DNA of 64,000 nucleotides from Ectocarpus siliculosus. Its lineage: Eukaryota > Sar > Phaeophyceae > Ectocarpales > Ectocarpaceae. Positions 21,164-32,500 of the stretch are shown here, one piece after another. A model generated the notes under the pieces. It was given only the letters and a program-made list of their open reading frames with translations. It had not been told where the DNA came from and searched no databases. Each line of letters starts with the position of its first letter. Position 1 is the stretch's first letter. Where the stretch lies: contig FN649757.1 in the NCBI GenBank assembly GCA_000310025.1, positions 321,005 through 385,004 on the forward strand. Reading direction: 5' to 3'. Position numbers and translations under genes: made by a program.

Positions 21164-24100
21164 TTGGTAGTTGTTCCTCCCACCGCCTTGCCCTCTGCCT
21201 GCCACATGCTCTTCCAGGTGTGTCGACTTGCGTCCTTCACGTCTTTCCTTTTGGCTGGAGGACTCGGGGCTTTTACTGGCTTGACCACCGCCGGAGTCGC
21301 ACACATCCTGGACAGACGCTACGACGTGGACAGAGCGGTGGCTGCGCTGGGAGCTGGAGCTGCAGTGCCACCGGAAGATCCACACCCACACCCACCGTGG
21401 TGACTATGCGTCGACTCCCGTTCTCAGCGTTATTCATTTGTGCCCCAGGAGAGCACCCGCTGCCAGATTGACCGCCACTGGAGCCGCGCACATCGAGGAC
21501 CGCCGCTAGGACTGCGAACATGGCGACGGCTGCGCCAGGAGTTGGAGCCACAGTGCCGCCGCGGGGTCTACTTCCCCGCCCGCCATTGTGACTGTGAGTG
21601 AGGCGAGGAACACGCCGGAAGGTGCGTCCGTTGGCTATTGGAATAGCGGGGAGGGTAATGCTTTGTGCGTGGAAGTACCTGGTCGCACGGCCATTCGAAT
21701 GTAAACCAGCGCTTGCGGGCCCAGAACCTGCAAGGCACATGTACCCACCTTGTGCATGACAATCGAATGATCCCGCGGCATGCTAGAGCGATTCCGGTGA
21801 GCTTGCATCCAAACGTTATGCCAATTGGTGGTTGATGAATGCTGCACGCCCTGACAGAATAAACCCGATGTCTCTCTCCAGTAAGAAAACCCGACGTTTC
21901 TCTGCAGTTTCTCCCAGTGCTCATCCATTATGTCACGTAGGGGTGAGATGGTAATATTCCGTTATGCCCATCGCAGTGTACGCGGCCGCCCCAAAGAACA
22001 TTTCCCTACTACTTCAACGCGACGTTACGACCACCTGTTCGCGAACCTAACGCCACTTTTAGCTTGGCCCTCCGGGCTTTGTCTCCCGAGGAGCTTTCAC
22101 CTGTGCAACATACGCTGCGCTACCTGTGGAAACCGCTTTCGATATTGAGACAGGACGTTGCAGAGAGCACGCTCGTACCGGTGGAGACGACCGCGGGAGG
22201 ATGCTTTGACTTCAGCAAGGAGGGATGTCATGCGGCCGTCACAACACAGCTTCCCGTGGACCGCTGGATATTGCTTTCAGCACGGGGGGAGGTGCCACGG
22301 TCACGGGAGCACGGTTGCCTGGAGGCATGGCTGAATACCCAGGCAGGATCGGAGGCCATCGGAATGTCATCGGCACGTCTCCCACAACAACAGCAACGAG
22401 GCGACGCACACAAGGGGCAGGTTTGCACAAGTTTCGTGACAACAGTCGCAGGATTGGGGGGACACAAAGATACAAGGTGTGCGAAGAAGACAAGAAGTTG
22501 CTAGCCACTATCAGTCTATGTCAGCCGACATAGGCGTTCGGCCTTCCACATGCACAACCACGCAGGGATGGAAGTGACCTTGTCTTTCATATGCTACCGT
22601 TGTCACTGGCCCACCTTGGCGAGATGCATTGGCGGTTTGTGGTGGCCATGTTGCAGTGCGGATGTCGAAGGAATAAGAGATCGTTACCCTTTATCCTAAC
22701 CCAACCCTTTTCGAGTGCGGGTAGTGGCCCGTCCCTTGCACGTCCATGAAGGCTCTCTGTCGCGCTGCGCGTTGAGACATCGCCAGTGTCGTGGAGCTTC
22801 GCGAGTATGGCGGGTGTACGAGCATGCGCAGACGTGATCATGCGAGATCTACCGCCGGTGCAGCCATCAAGCAGAGAAGTGGGGTGTCATGCGCTAGTCG
22901 AATGTCTCAGCTACAACGCGTGTCACGAGCTTGCAACACTGTCCTATTATCGTCTATCTCAATAGCGAGTTGTCCGTCTCGCCTCTAGAATGGGATAGTT
23001 TACGAGTACAAAGGGGGATCAGGAGATGGAATAGTATCTGGATGTGTCGTTGGATTACTCCGCCGCGCTGGCATGTGCTCAACCCGCGATTACCCCTTTC
23101 ACCTCCGTCTCAATCAACCCCCATGCTCCGCTGTGTCTTGCCCCGCAAGTCTGTTCCCGGTAGGTATCTCTTTTTGGAAGCAAGGGATTTCCTTCTACCG
23201 CCTTACTGACGCGTGTGCTGCAGTGAGCAGAATTGGAAGGAGTTTATCGCCGCGAGCTGGAGCGAACGACTCTCGAATTGATTGTGGATAGATGGCGATG
23301 CACGGAAAAAGGCGTCGTGTCAGTTGTCCCCGTTTCGGGGAAGCGTGGCTTCATCAGCGTCCAGTGCTGTATTGCATCCTCTCAGAATGAGCTGCTGGCA
23401 TCATTGGCGGTATCGGTAATGCGTAGGGTTTCCAAGTGTGAAACGTGTTGGAGTGCAGCCGTTCTCGCCTGTTTGCAGGCACCCATCCGTTCATTTGCTC
23501 GCCCCTTAGGTTTAGCTGCCGTGAGTCAGGGATGATGCGGTCGTCTTTAGTAGGGTACCCGAGCGATAAGAATTTCTTGATTCTACCTGTTTGCCTTGAG
23601 TTCGCAGCTGTTTCGCAGTTGATCTCAGCCTCTGTGATCTGTCGAGTACTGCCATGGTGCGCGGTTGTGTTGTGTATTGGGATGATAGGGCTGATACCTG
23701 GGAGTTCGGTCTGGCTGAGTACGGTTTTGAGGTGTTCGAGCGCCACTGCAACTACCCTGCGGTCTATCTGCAGTGTAGATTTGGTGTTGGGGCGCTTTGC
23801 GCAATGGGCTCTTACCTGGGTGGCCAGGTTTTTCCCGCGCTGTCCAGGTGATGAGGGCCGGGCGGCAACCACAGTGAATTCGCCACGCGAGGGGCGTTCT
23901 TGTTAAGAGCATTTTTCGTTCGAATGTCACTGGTGTTCGGTTGTTGGTCTAAATTCTTGGGATGGGGAGCAAAGGGTTTCCCCGGACACCGGGTTTACCT
24001 TCGCGCAAGTCGATGTCGGGCCGTGGTTCAACACGCAGTCAGAATGACGAGAGGGGTAGGTTTTATTTGGATTTTACCCACTACTCCCCTCTCATTATTT

Positions 24101-24238
24101 TCGGTTGAACGTGCAGTCCACTCAAAGGCATCGCATCGTAGGTTTCCATAAGGAGGTGCGTCACTTTGTGGTTCCCGCGCTTCCTGCTACCGTTAAGCAT
24201 GTAACAGCTAACAAATAGCTGTTCATGCTGAGGGGGGA
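21164..24238 (+). other. Interior of the LARD-like element
   Basis: Frames of 70-170 codons exist on both strands, but none matches a retroelement protein. There is an imperfect internal duplication (about 21,300-21,375 and 21,485-21,560) around GCTGCGCTGGGAGCTGGAGC or GCTGCGCCAGGAGTTGGAGC. No primer-binding site could be assigned with confidence. Confidence 0.45.
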
Positions 24239-24969
24239 TGTTACGGTTACATTGTTACGACTACAGGAGTTCCACCTGGTGGGAATTTAGCGTTGTCCCC
24301 ATAGGGTGGTTGAGATTTGACTACATTGGCAGGGCACCTTGTCTTGAGCTAGCCCCACCCCACAAGCTCCCTCCTATTGTTTGAACTTCTTTTTGTTTGG
24401 CATTCCAGTTCTTAGCAATAATCAAAGTACAGACCGTATCCACCACCGGAGACCTTCTCCACGTTCCAAAAGCCTCCTTCTAGGCTTTTCTCTACCGCCG
24501 TTCAAGCGCGTCCACCGAACTCGGTACCGATCGAGAGGCTGTTGTCGAATAGGTCTGAGCAATCATAAATCCGATTTTTTTTTGTCTCCCTCCCTTGAAT
24601 TACTCTCTTGGGCCATTTCAGGGTCCTGGAGCGATGTCCTGACACCGCCGTTGCTACATCTCAACTAGTCGCGTGATCCACCCAAAACCGTAGCCTCTCC
24701 ATCGGTTACATTACCGCAGGGTGTTGGTTGGATGTGACCCATGCCATGTTGGATACACTCTGAACGGCGTGACAAGAGCATCGTCCCGGAAGCCAAATGG
24801 GCTGGTCAGCTCTGGGTAGGGTAGCCGGAGGAGGGTTTTATTTTCCTTACCAACGAAACACATTCATTCATATAATCCATCATCGATATCCGTAAGCCGA
24901 AATTCCATGGGTATTGTGCCACCGGTGAATCAATAGACACGTGTGTCGTATGATGTTGGTATTCGCGTG
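24239..24969 (+). repeat. Right LTR of the LARD-like element
   Basis: This is the second copy of the 20,425-21,163 repeat. It follows the polypurine tract immediately. Confidence 0.75.
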
Positions 24970-26690
24970 GAGATGAACACATTGGGACCAGGAACAATAA
25001 CAACATAACTGATACGTACATACAGGCGCAGCGGTTTGCAAGCCTCATGTGCAGATAGCATACAGCATGGTTGGGAGCGACGGGAATCGTGGTAGATGTA
25101 TGGTGGGAGGGCAGCTGGAGAAAACGTTTGAAAACGGCACCGCACGTGTCCATGCGCGACCGTGTCGATGATGCGGTGCGATGTTTCACTACCTGGTTTT
25201 CCCGTGTCGTCCCTAGTCGACGGCGCGGGCCGCTGTTGCAAGTGACGTAGAGAGCGTTCGCAGGAGAGCGTTCGCAGGAGAGCGTTCGCATGAGACGGGT
25301 AGATGGACAGTGGTAGACGTAAAATTCGTCGTGTGCGCCTAGTCGGTGAGGACTTGTTCAACTTGTGCTCCGGATCACGTGGCAACATTCATTATTCACA
25401 TCTAGCTGTGATGTTGGTGGATGTCCTGGATCAGCGGGCAAGTGATCAGTCGAGAGGGGGGGGAGAACAATTGCGAAACAAGGCCTCAATGTCCTGGCCG
25501 AGAGATCTACATACCGCACGACGGTTGGATTCGAAATGCTGGCTACTCCGAAGACCAAGCGTACCTCAAGTACTCCAAAAATTTGTCTGCTGTTGACTCC
25601 CTTCTGGATCTCGCGTACACGTTGTCGCTGGCCTTTTCGAAGGTACATTCATAATCGGTGGAACCCCATGGTATTTGTCGGTATGTAGGGATCTATCAAA
25701 CCGGTTCGACATGGTTGTGGGCAACCAGGGCCAATTGGTGTAGGTTCTTGTCTCTGTTTGTGTTCTCGTTAGGGCTGTCGGGGAAATGAAGTTGAGGAGT
25801 GTTCGGGCGCTGGTACAACGGCAAATTTCTTGCCAACATTTATTTGGCGTTACCAGGCACGTCCCCCTTGACGCTTCACAAAATATTTCGATTGAATGCC
25901 GCCAGCTAGAATCTCACATGGATTTCACCTAGCATTCCTTCACGCACACCTCCCCGCGTAGTGATACACCACCCATGGAGACGAACTTACGTAGGTGAAC
26001 TACTATTTCCTGGACCAATGGAACAGACGTCAAGGCTTCTAGTGAAACACATGGCAACGAGTTACGAGGTCCCTTAGACAACTAGCGAAGAGACAATAGC
26101 TTCTTGTGCTGCACTCTGGCATGGTTTGGCGATTTTGGCGATAGAATACGCAGAAGCCATTTCACCCAAAAGCCGGATACGGGTGTTGAAGGAGACATAT
26201 TTCACGAACAAGAGTCTGCCATGACCTGGAAACGTGGAAGTGACTTTGCTCCAACCTGGTCGTCATATTGTCTTGCGAAATCGACATACTTCATACCAAG
26301 TGAGTCGGTCATTCTCTCGCTTTGGTTCCTCGTAGTAGAGAATGACGTGCAGTGAAGGAAGAGAGTCTTGTACGCTTCTCTCACGACAAAGATCCAAGGC
26401 AACAACCGCAGGAAGGGTTATGTAGGGGGTTTCCGTGTGACCTCATATTGGAGCCCCGCCTACCTGGCAACAATGCTACGAACGCTGATTCTGTCTGCTA
26501 AACAGTTTATTGGTCGCGACCAAATGACTTCACTCCAAATACCCGGGTCCACAATTGGCAACCTAGTCTAACTATTGAGAGTCATTCTAGTCATGGGCAA
26601 GACAGGTTCACCCCATGAAGAGTGGCACATTGAGACGTCGTGATACAGTTTCCTGGGCAGGACGAAATCAACACCTTGCCTTGTCCGAGT
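24970..26690. other. Intergenic, no gene recognised
   Basis: A 15-bp unit (GAGAGCGTTCGCAG-type) is repeated three times at about 25,246-25,290. Open frames of 67-97 codons (for example at 25,303 and 26,104) show no domain or supporting splice sites. Confidence 0.5.
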
Positions 26691-27290
26691 CCATTCACGT
26701 CGCGACCAATCAACGGCCGAAGACCAGACCATGACCACGTCATTTTCAGGCCATGACCGTGCTGACTCCGTCAGGCGTGCCTATTGAGATATCAGATGCA
26801 GTAATCAAGGCGGGCCTATGGGCCGGTGGTAGTATCTCGGTGTTGACCGGGTCATACCGCTAAAACTACCGTACCAGGTCATGAACCATTCATGGGGGTC
26901 GTGACCGAGTTGCTGTTAGCTTGAGTTATCAACGTAGTGACGTCGTAGCGCCGTCGACATGGGCCGTGATTCGCCGATGACCTGCCCATGTCCTGATCAT
27001 GGCCTGGTCATGGCCGAGAGTCACGACCGAGTCATGCCCCGGTCATGAACCAGTCATGACCAAACCATAACCCAGGTCATTGCCGAGTCGTGACCGGTTT
27101 ATGACCCGCCCGTAACCGAGTCATGACTCAGTCACGGCCATGAACGTGTCATGACCTCGACAATGACCGAGGTCATGACTCAGTTTCGTGATCAAGTGAT
27201 GCCTCAGGACTAGGTCATGATCGGTTCATGACCAATTTAATGTAAATATGCCATATGGTCACGACCAACGATCAAACGATCACGAGACAA
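26690..27290. repeat. CATG-core palindrome island 2 (GGTCATGACC type)
   Basis: More than a dozen full or near copies of GGTCATGACC, or its halves GGTCATG and CATGACC, occur in 600 bp, densest at 26,990-27,240. Examples are AGTCATGACC, GGTCATGAACC, AGTCATGACT and TGTCATGACC. Spacing is irregular, so this is not a simple tandem repeat. It lies directly upstream of the protease-exon relic. Confidence 0.75.
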
Positions 27291-27343
27291 TGATTTTAGA
27301 GCAGCGATGTTTGATCCGTGATTCATTGGGAATTTTTCGATAG

Positions 27344-27478
27344 GCTTGGCATTACTTACTTCTTAATTCTATGGGCATCGTTCCTCGCCAAGGATGAAAG
27401 TCCTCGGGGAACTGTGCTGGACCTCCTTGTCCCTCCCAGTGTTGTTCTGACTTCACCCCTGATACGGTTCCCGTCAAG
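27344..27478 (+). pseudogene. Relic exon of a second subtilisin-like protease
   Basis: This segment is homologous to exon 8 of the intact protease (61,369-61,491). Both start after TTCGATAG and share TTC(C/T)TCGCCAAGGATG and CTTCCCAGTGTT or CTCCCAGTGTTG, and both end CCGTCAAG|GTGA with the donor preserved. The relic reads SFLAKDESPRG, then in another frame PSQCCSDFTPDTVPVK, so it carries a frameshift. Similarity continues through the following intron sequence to about 28,020, matching 61,492-62,105. Other exons of this paralogue were not found nearby. Confidence 0.7.
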
Positions 27479-28020
27479 GTGATGTGTGAGACTCAGGAAG
27501 AATTTTGAGGGACGATCCAGGCCGAAACCCTTCTCGGCTGTGGATGGCTGGCCAATAACAGATGTGGAAGTGGTAGCGAAAGAGGGGCCCGGTTGGAAGA
27601 AAATCCGTTCTGTTCAACGAGTGGTGGGAAAAATTGCATGAATCGAGGTCCACCGACAAAACCCCATGGTTGAAGCGTGGATCAGTCAATTGCGCAGAGT
27701 CGGACGTAGTCGAAAGCCATGTTTTTGCCAGAGATGAAGAAGTAGTTAGCCTCTCTCCGCCAGGAACGGGCGATATCTTTCCCACCGATTAGGCAAACTC
27801 CCGCCACACTCGGGAGTGCGAGTAACGTCGTAGAAACCAAATCAGACGCGGCAGGAACAGAATTATACTCAATGCTGTCATCGTAAGCTAGGACCTTCAA
27901 ACTATCCTCACGCGCCCCTACCGTGCCTGGGACACTTCTGGTGGACAGACATTTTTCCAGTGCACTCATTGCCACAGATTCTCACGTGTAGGGGGGCACA
28001 GCTATCGGGACCGCCTATGA

Positions 28021-29504
28021 TGCTGCCTACTTTTTTTCTACAAGTCTGCAGTTTTAGTTCTTGTTGTCTCCTTTCCGGTCTCCGCTAAGTACTTTCTGAT
28101 ACCCGTACTGGTCCAGCTGACACGGACGCCTTCCGTGATCACCAGCCAACGACACAAAGAAGGGTACACCGTAACTTTCTAGAACGAAACCCATAAAATT
28201 GATGGAGACGATAATTCTTCGATTGTAGCATCCGGTACTACGGGCCCGCAGTCTAGAAAAACCAGTCTGTAGCACAAGAAGCGAAAGCCTACAGTAACCG
28301 TGAGATGTGATCAACCCCGGCCAAAAAGGAAACAAAACACCAGAAGACAACGACATACCGGAAACAAATAACGAAAGGGTATCCCAGGAAAAAATGTATG
28401 CATGCATGTGAAACTTGAGTAGAGACAGGCGGTATTCTTGTGCTTCAGTGTACCACCCTTGCCGTGGCTGCGTGAGCGTCACTGAATACCGGTTAGCAGA
28501 ACCAAGGCCGCCGTAGCTCGACAATTTTCCACTACTGTAGACTGTTGTTCTACATACCAACATGCTAAACAGGAGCTCACAGGCACGTCGTACGAACGTC
28601 CAAGAGCAATGCACACCACCCGCATCAAGCGGTTGGTACAAGAAAAAGAAAGACGTGAACATCGAAGCGCCGGATCCTTGTCGTCACCATCCATCGGCGG
28701 CAAAAAAGCCACCGGGACAGATTTAACTTGGCGTCCGCCAATCAGATGTCTCCATTTAACTCGGCGCCTACTTGGTGTCTTGTCTATTTTTGACTAAGTT
28801 TGCAATTACGCCGCTTTCTGTGCCCACCGCATTCGAACCAACCAGTTCGGAGACCCAACGCACATCAGCCGAGAGGCTGGGCGCTGCAACTGGCGCAAAC
28901 CACACATTGCAGGATAGAACCAGTATAGACCACTCTGGTCTCTGTGTTTACGAAGGTTCGCAACATCAATCCACACTGAGTGTCGATGCCGAGCACGCAG
29001 CAGCAGCCAGAAGAGCTAGCCCTAAAAAAACAGCGAGGAGAGGGAGATCGCACACACAATATCACGCGACAAATAATGTCGAGCTACAGCAGCACAGCAT
29101 GCAGCAGTAGTACCTACAACCCAGGGATCTGGATGCGTATATATCGTCTGCACGCCCGTCCTCTCGCGAGACCACTTCAAGTAACGTGATGCTGATACTC
29201 TGGCACCTCTTCATCATTCTGTTGATTGCCTGCCTTGTTCTTCGCTCTCTTGACTTCATCTGATCTGTACCGGTAGTGTAGTCTAGGTTCTTTGGAATGA
29301 ACGCCCCAAAGCAGTCACCATCAATCATCAATCCCGACGCGTTTGTACGTTGACAACAAGCATGGCAGTACATCGGCACGGTGATTTCTTTGCTGTCTCC
29401 GTGACGACACCTCTGCCCTGGTGTCTCCTGTCCTTCATTATTGGTTCAAAGAGGTGCAACGTTATTATTTTGATTGAAAGTGTGCGGGCCGCAGAAACAT
29501 TGCT
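28021..29504. other. Intergenic, 3' side of the Zn2Cys6 gene
   Basis: A 202-codon minus-strand frame (28,662-28,054) has no recognisable domain. A CAG-type microsatellite lies at about 29,085-29,112. Nothing else stands out. Confidence 0.45.
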
Positions 29505-32500
29505 TTAGATGAGTTTTACACATGTATTCGCGGGTTTCGCCCGCGTAATTAAACTAAAAAACCTCTGTCCCGGCACATTGAAACATTCATCATGGCCAGA
29601 GAAGTATCCACAGCCAGTCCCCTCGGCAATAGAATCATCCCCGTGCGTGGTTCCGTCCACCTCGCTCAACCCAGACGATATCACGGGCATATCGGACACT
29701 TGGGGCACCAAGCCAGCAATGATACCACAACTACCAAATCCCTCGCCAACACGTAAGTATCATCACTTACTTGTGCCTCCCCTGACCGAATCGAAGTGGA
29801 GATCCGAAGGAGACAAGCTCGGTCCGACAGGTGGACACACTTCTGGCGCAGGCCCTTGGTGCGATTCACACGAGCTAGTGCATGCCATAGGTTTGTCTGC
29901 GTTGCTGCATGAGGCAGACATCGAGCCGGTAGCATCCCCGGGAGTGACACCGGCCGACACGATGCTGCCACGGTCTTCTTCCTTATCGACAGCCTGCAGA
30001 TTATCTTCCGTGCGCTGAGTCCTTTGTGAACCGGCGCAGTCGCTAGCCCAGAGGGGCGGGGTGGAGAAAACAGTCAATGCTTGACTCGTGATGATACACT
30101 CGTATATCCTGCAACGAGAGCATTGACGAACCAGTGGGAGCCAGCACGGGCGAGGGTCGAATCATGTACATCCACATTATTCATCACCATAGACTCAACA
30201 GCAGTGAACCTAAGTAGTGATGTTTGTGTCGAAAAAAATGTCATGATCACGGAGGACAGGACGTGATTTTTTGTTGCGAAAGTCCTCATGCCGGTGTGCA
30301 GCAATGGCGCCCTGCAGGCAACACGTCGCGCGGAACCTCTAGGCCGGCCCGACACCAGATGCTGGTGTGCACTACAGAACAGCAGTAGTTCGGAGGAGTG
30401 TAGAAAGATGTAGGATCTGCTCCTTTTGGTTGAGGGATTGGTAGTGTACAGCAGCAGGAACAATACAGACCGTGGTGCAAAATATCAAGAACAGGCGTAA
30501 TATTGCCGGCATTTCCTCACAGCAGCGCGGCTGATTCACATTGGACAGACCATCTACATGTGAACGCGGGTGACCGGGGGCACCTGGTATACGCGTTGCA
30601 TGGTATTAGATCAAACGTGTTAAGTTGTGGCGAGTCTAGCCTTTGCACTATCTGCAAGGTGACATATTTTCTTTGGTCTGGTTTTCGTTACGTCTACCGC
30701 GCGCAGCAGCCAGCACAATCTCCCACACTACTGAAAGTTTTGTTAAAAGGCCCATGGGCGGCCCATGGACTCCCAACGAAGTGCCTACCGTGGGCACCTC
30801 AACCTAGTGCTCGCCACCGGCATATCAACCTAGAACTTAGCCATCGGCACATAAACCTAGGAGTTGGCCACCCAGCGCCAACGTAGAACGTATCGTGTGG
30901 GCTTGGGGTTAGGGTTAGGGTTAGCGTTGGGGGTATTAACCGTTATACTGCTCGTCCCAGAGCAGAAAACCTATTGCTTAGGAGTACACAGATTCCGGTT
31001 GAAGGGCTTTCAGTGGCCGCCCATGGGCTTGCCCATGGGTCACCCATGGACCGCAATGGGTACCACGTGGTGCCCATGGGTGTGACCCTTGGGTGACCCG
31101 TGGGTGGTTGAGCAAAACCGTAAAAAGTGTGGGAAACCCAGCCAGCACGACTTCGCCACAACGCCAAAACCATACGTGCACTGTCGACAAGTGTACTCAT
31201 GGCAGGGTGTGACGACAGCACGAAAAGCTTCAGTACACGTCATTGTAGAAGCTCCAAACGTCGTCAGACACGTGTGGACCACAACGTTTGGCATTCCGTC
31301 GCAACACATGCTGTCGCAAAGTGTGGCCTGAAAACAAAAACGGCCCCAATTATTTGGTGCACTTACATGAATCAAGTCTAATGTCACACGGCGACGACAT
31401 CCTATGAGTATATAGATATCATGATAACATGATAAATAACATAACTCCATGTAACATGATTTTGGGAATTGAACGAAAAAGAAAGCCACACTGCGGAGCT
31501 GTTCGAGTCCTCGGAAACCCGTGCCACTCCAAAGCCAAACCCTTTTCGGTTGCGCGACGACGAAGAGGCAAGCACTCAAAGCCGAAACAAGGCCAACGTC
31601 TAGTGTTGCGCCTGTAGACTAGACAATGTGTCAAGATTTGTTCGTGAGAAATCCGACAAAGACGGCTTTCCCGCACAGCAGTGTGCGTTGGTGTTGATGA
31701 AAAGGTGGACCCCCAGCGCATGTATCATTGTAGGAAATCAACCCTTCGACGCACCTGCACTGGAAATCATCGCAGAATGCAGATATCCCACGCCACTCCT
31801 CCAAAGGTGGCGCTGGCAGAGAGTAAGACGGGCGGGATGGATTGTAGACCTCCCGCAACCGAGCATACAGCCCCCGAGCTCTGGAGTCGTCAATCGCTGC
31901 TAGGGCCCCGAGGACGCATTGTGCAAGGTGACACCTATATTGTACACAATGGGAGGAACGGTGGGGAGCAGAAGCAGAAGATGAGAATGTCAATGTCGTG
32001 TACCACATACGGTTCAGCACACGGTTGCCATCCCTTTAACATGAACGCCAGAACTGCCTATGGGTTATATCCCATACTGTAGTGGTCGAGCTCCTACGCA
32101 GGAAGCCACAGAAATCATTTTGAACAACGAATGCTGGCACTAGGAGTACTCTTCTTGCCCTGTAGACTCACGGCGCAGCTTGTCCCATAGCTGGTCACGA
32201 TCACGGATCGAAGACATCAAGACGATCAATGTCAGATATGGGGACATGAATGAGGTCGGCTGTCGGCTTACCATTGCATCATGGAGCCACACATGCCAGG
32301 GTACCGCTCGTATACCTCGACGCAACGCCCGAACCTCTCCAGCGCACCAACAGCGTCCCCTTTCGCTACTCTTTGGAATGACAGGATTCTGTCAAACACG
32401 GCACGTGGCAATGTAGATATGAAGAATAATCAGTGAATACGACAGTGTACAACTTCTCCACTACCCGGAGTTGTTCGTATGGCAGTAAAAATAGGTTGTG

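Larger units (their letters stand above)
20425..24969 (+). mobile_element. Non-autonomous LTR retroelement (LARD-like)
   Basis: Two direct repeats of about 739 and 731 bp flank a 3.1-kb interior. Both begin TGTTACGG(C/T)TACATT, and a purine run (GCTGAGGGGGGA, 24,227-24,238) sits directly before the right repeat, as a polypurine tract should. The interior shows no integrase, RT or RNase H in any frame, so the element would need enzymes in trans. Similarity of the repeats, about 95 percent by eye, implies an older insertion than the Copia element. I found no target duplication (ATTGC at left, GAGAT at right), and the 3' limits of the repeats are uncertain by about 15 bp. Confidence 0.65.

Noticed and set aside
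25246-25290. Possible CRISPR-like short repeats
   Set aside because: Only three directly adjacent 15-bp units with no spacers, in a eukaryotic context.
28054-28662. 202-codon minus-strand ORF
   Set aside because: No domain, no splice context and no repeat copy to test conservation; a chance frame is likely.
29509-30018. 169-codon plus-strand ORF
   Set aside because: It is antisense to exons 13 and 14 of the Zn2Cys6 gene, whose splice sites and phases agree with the rest of the gene.
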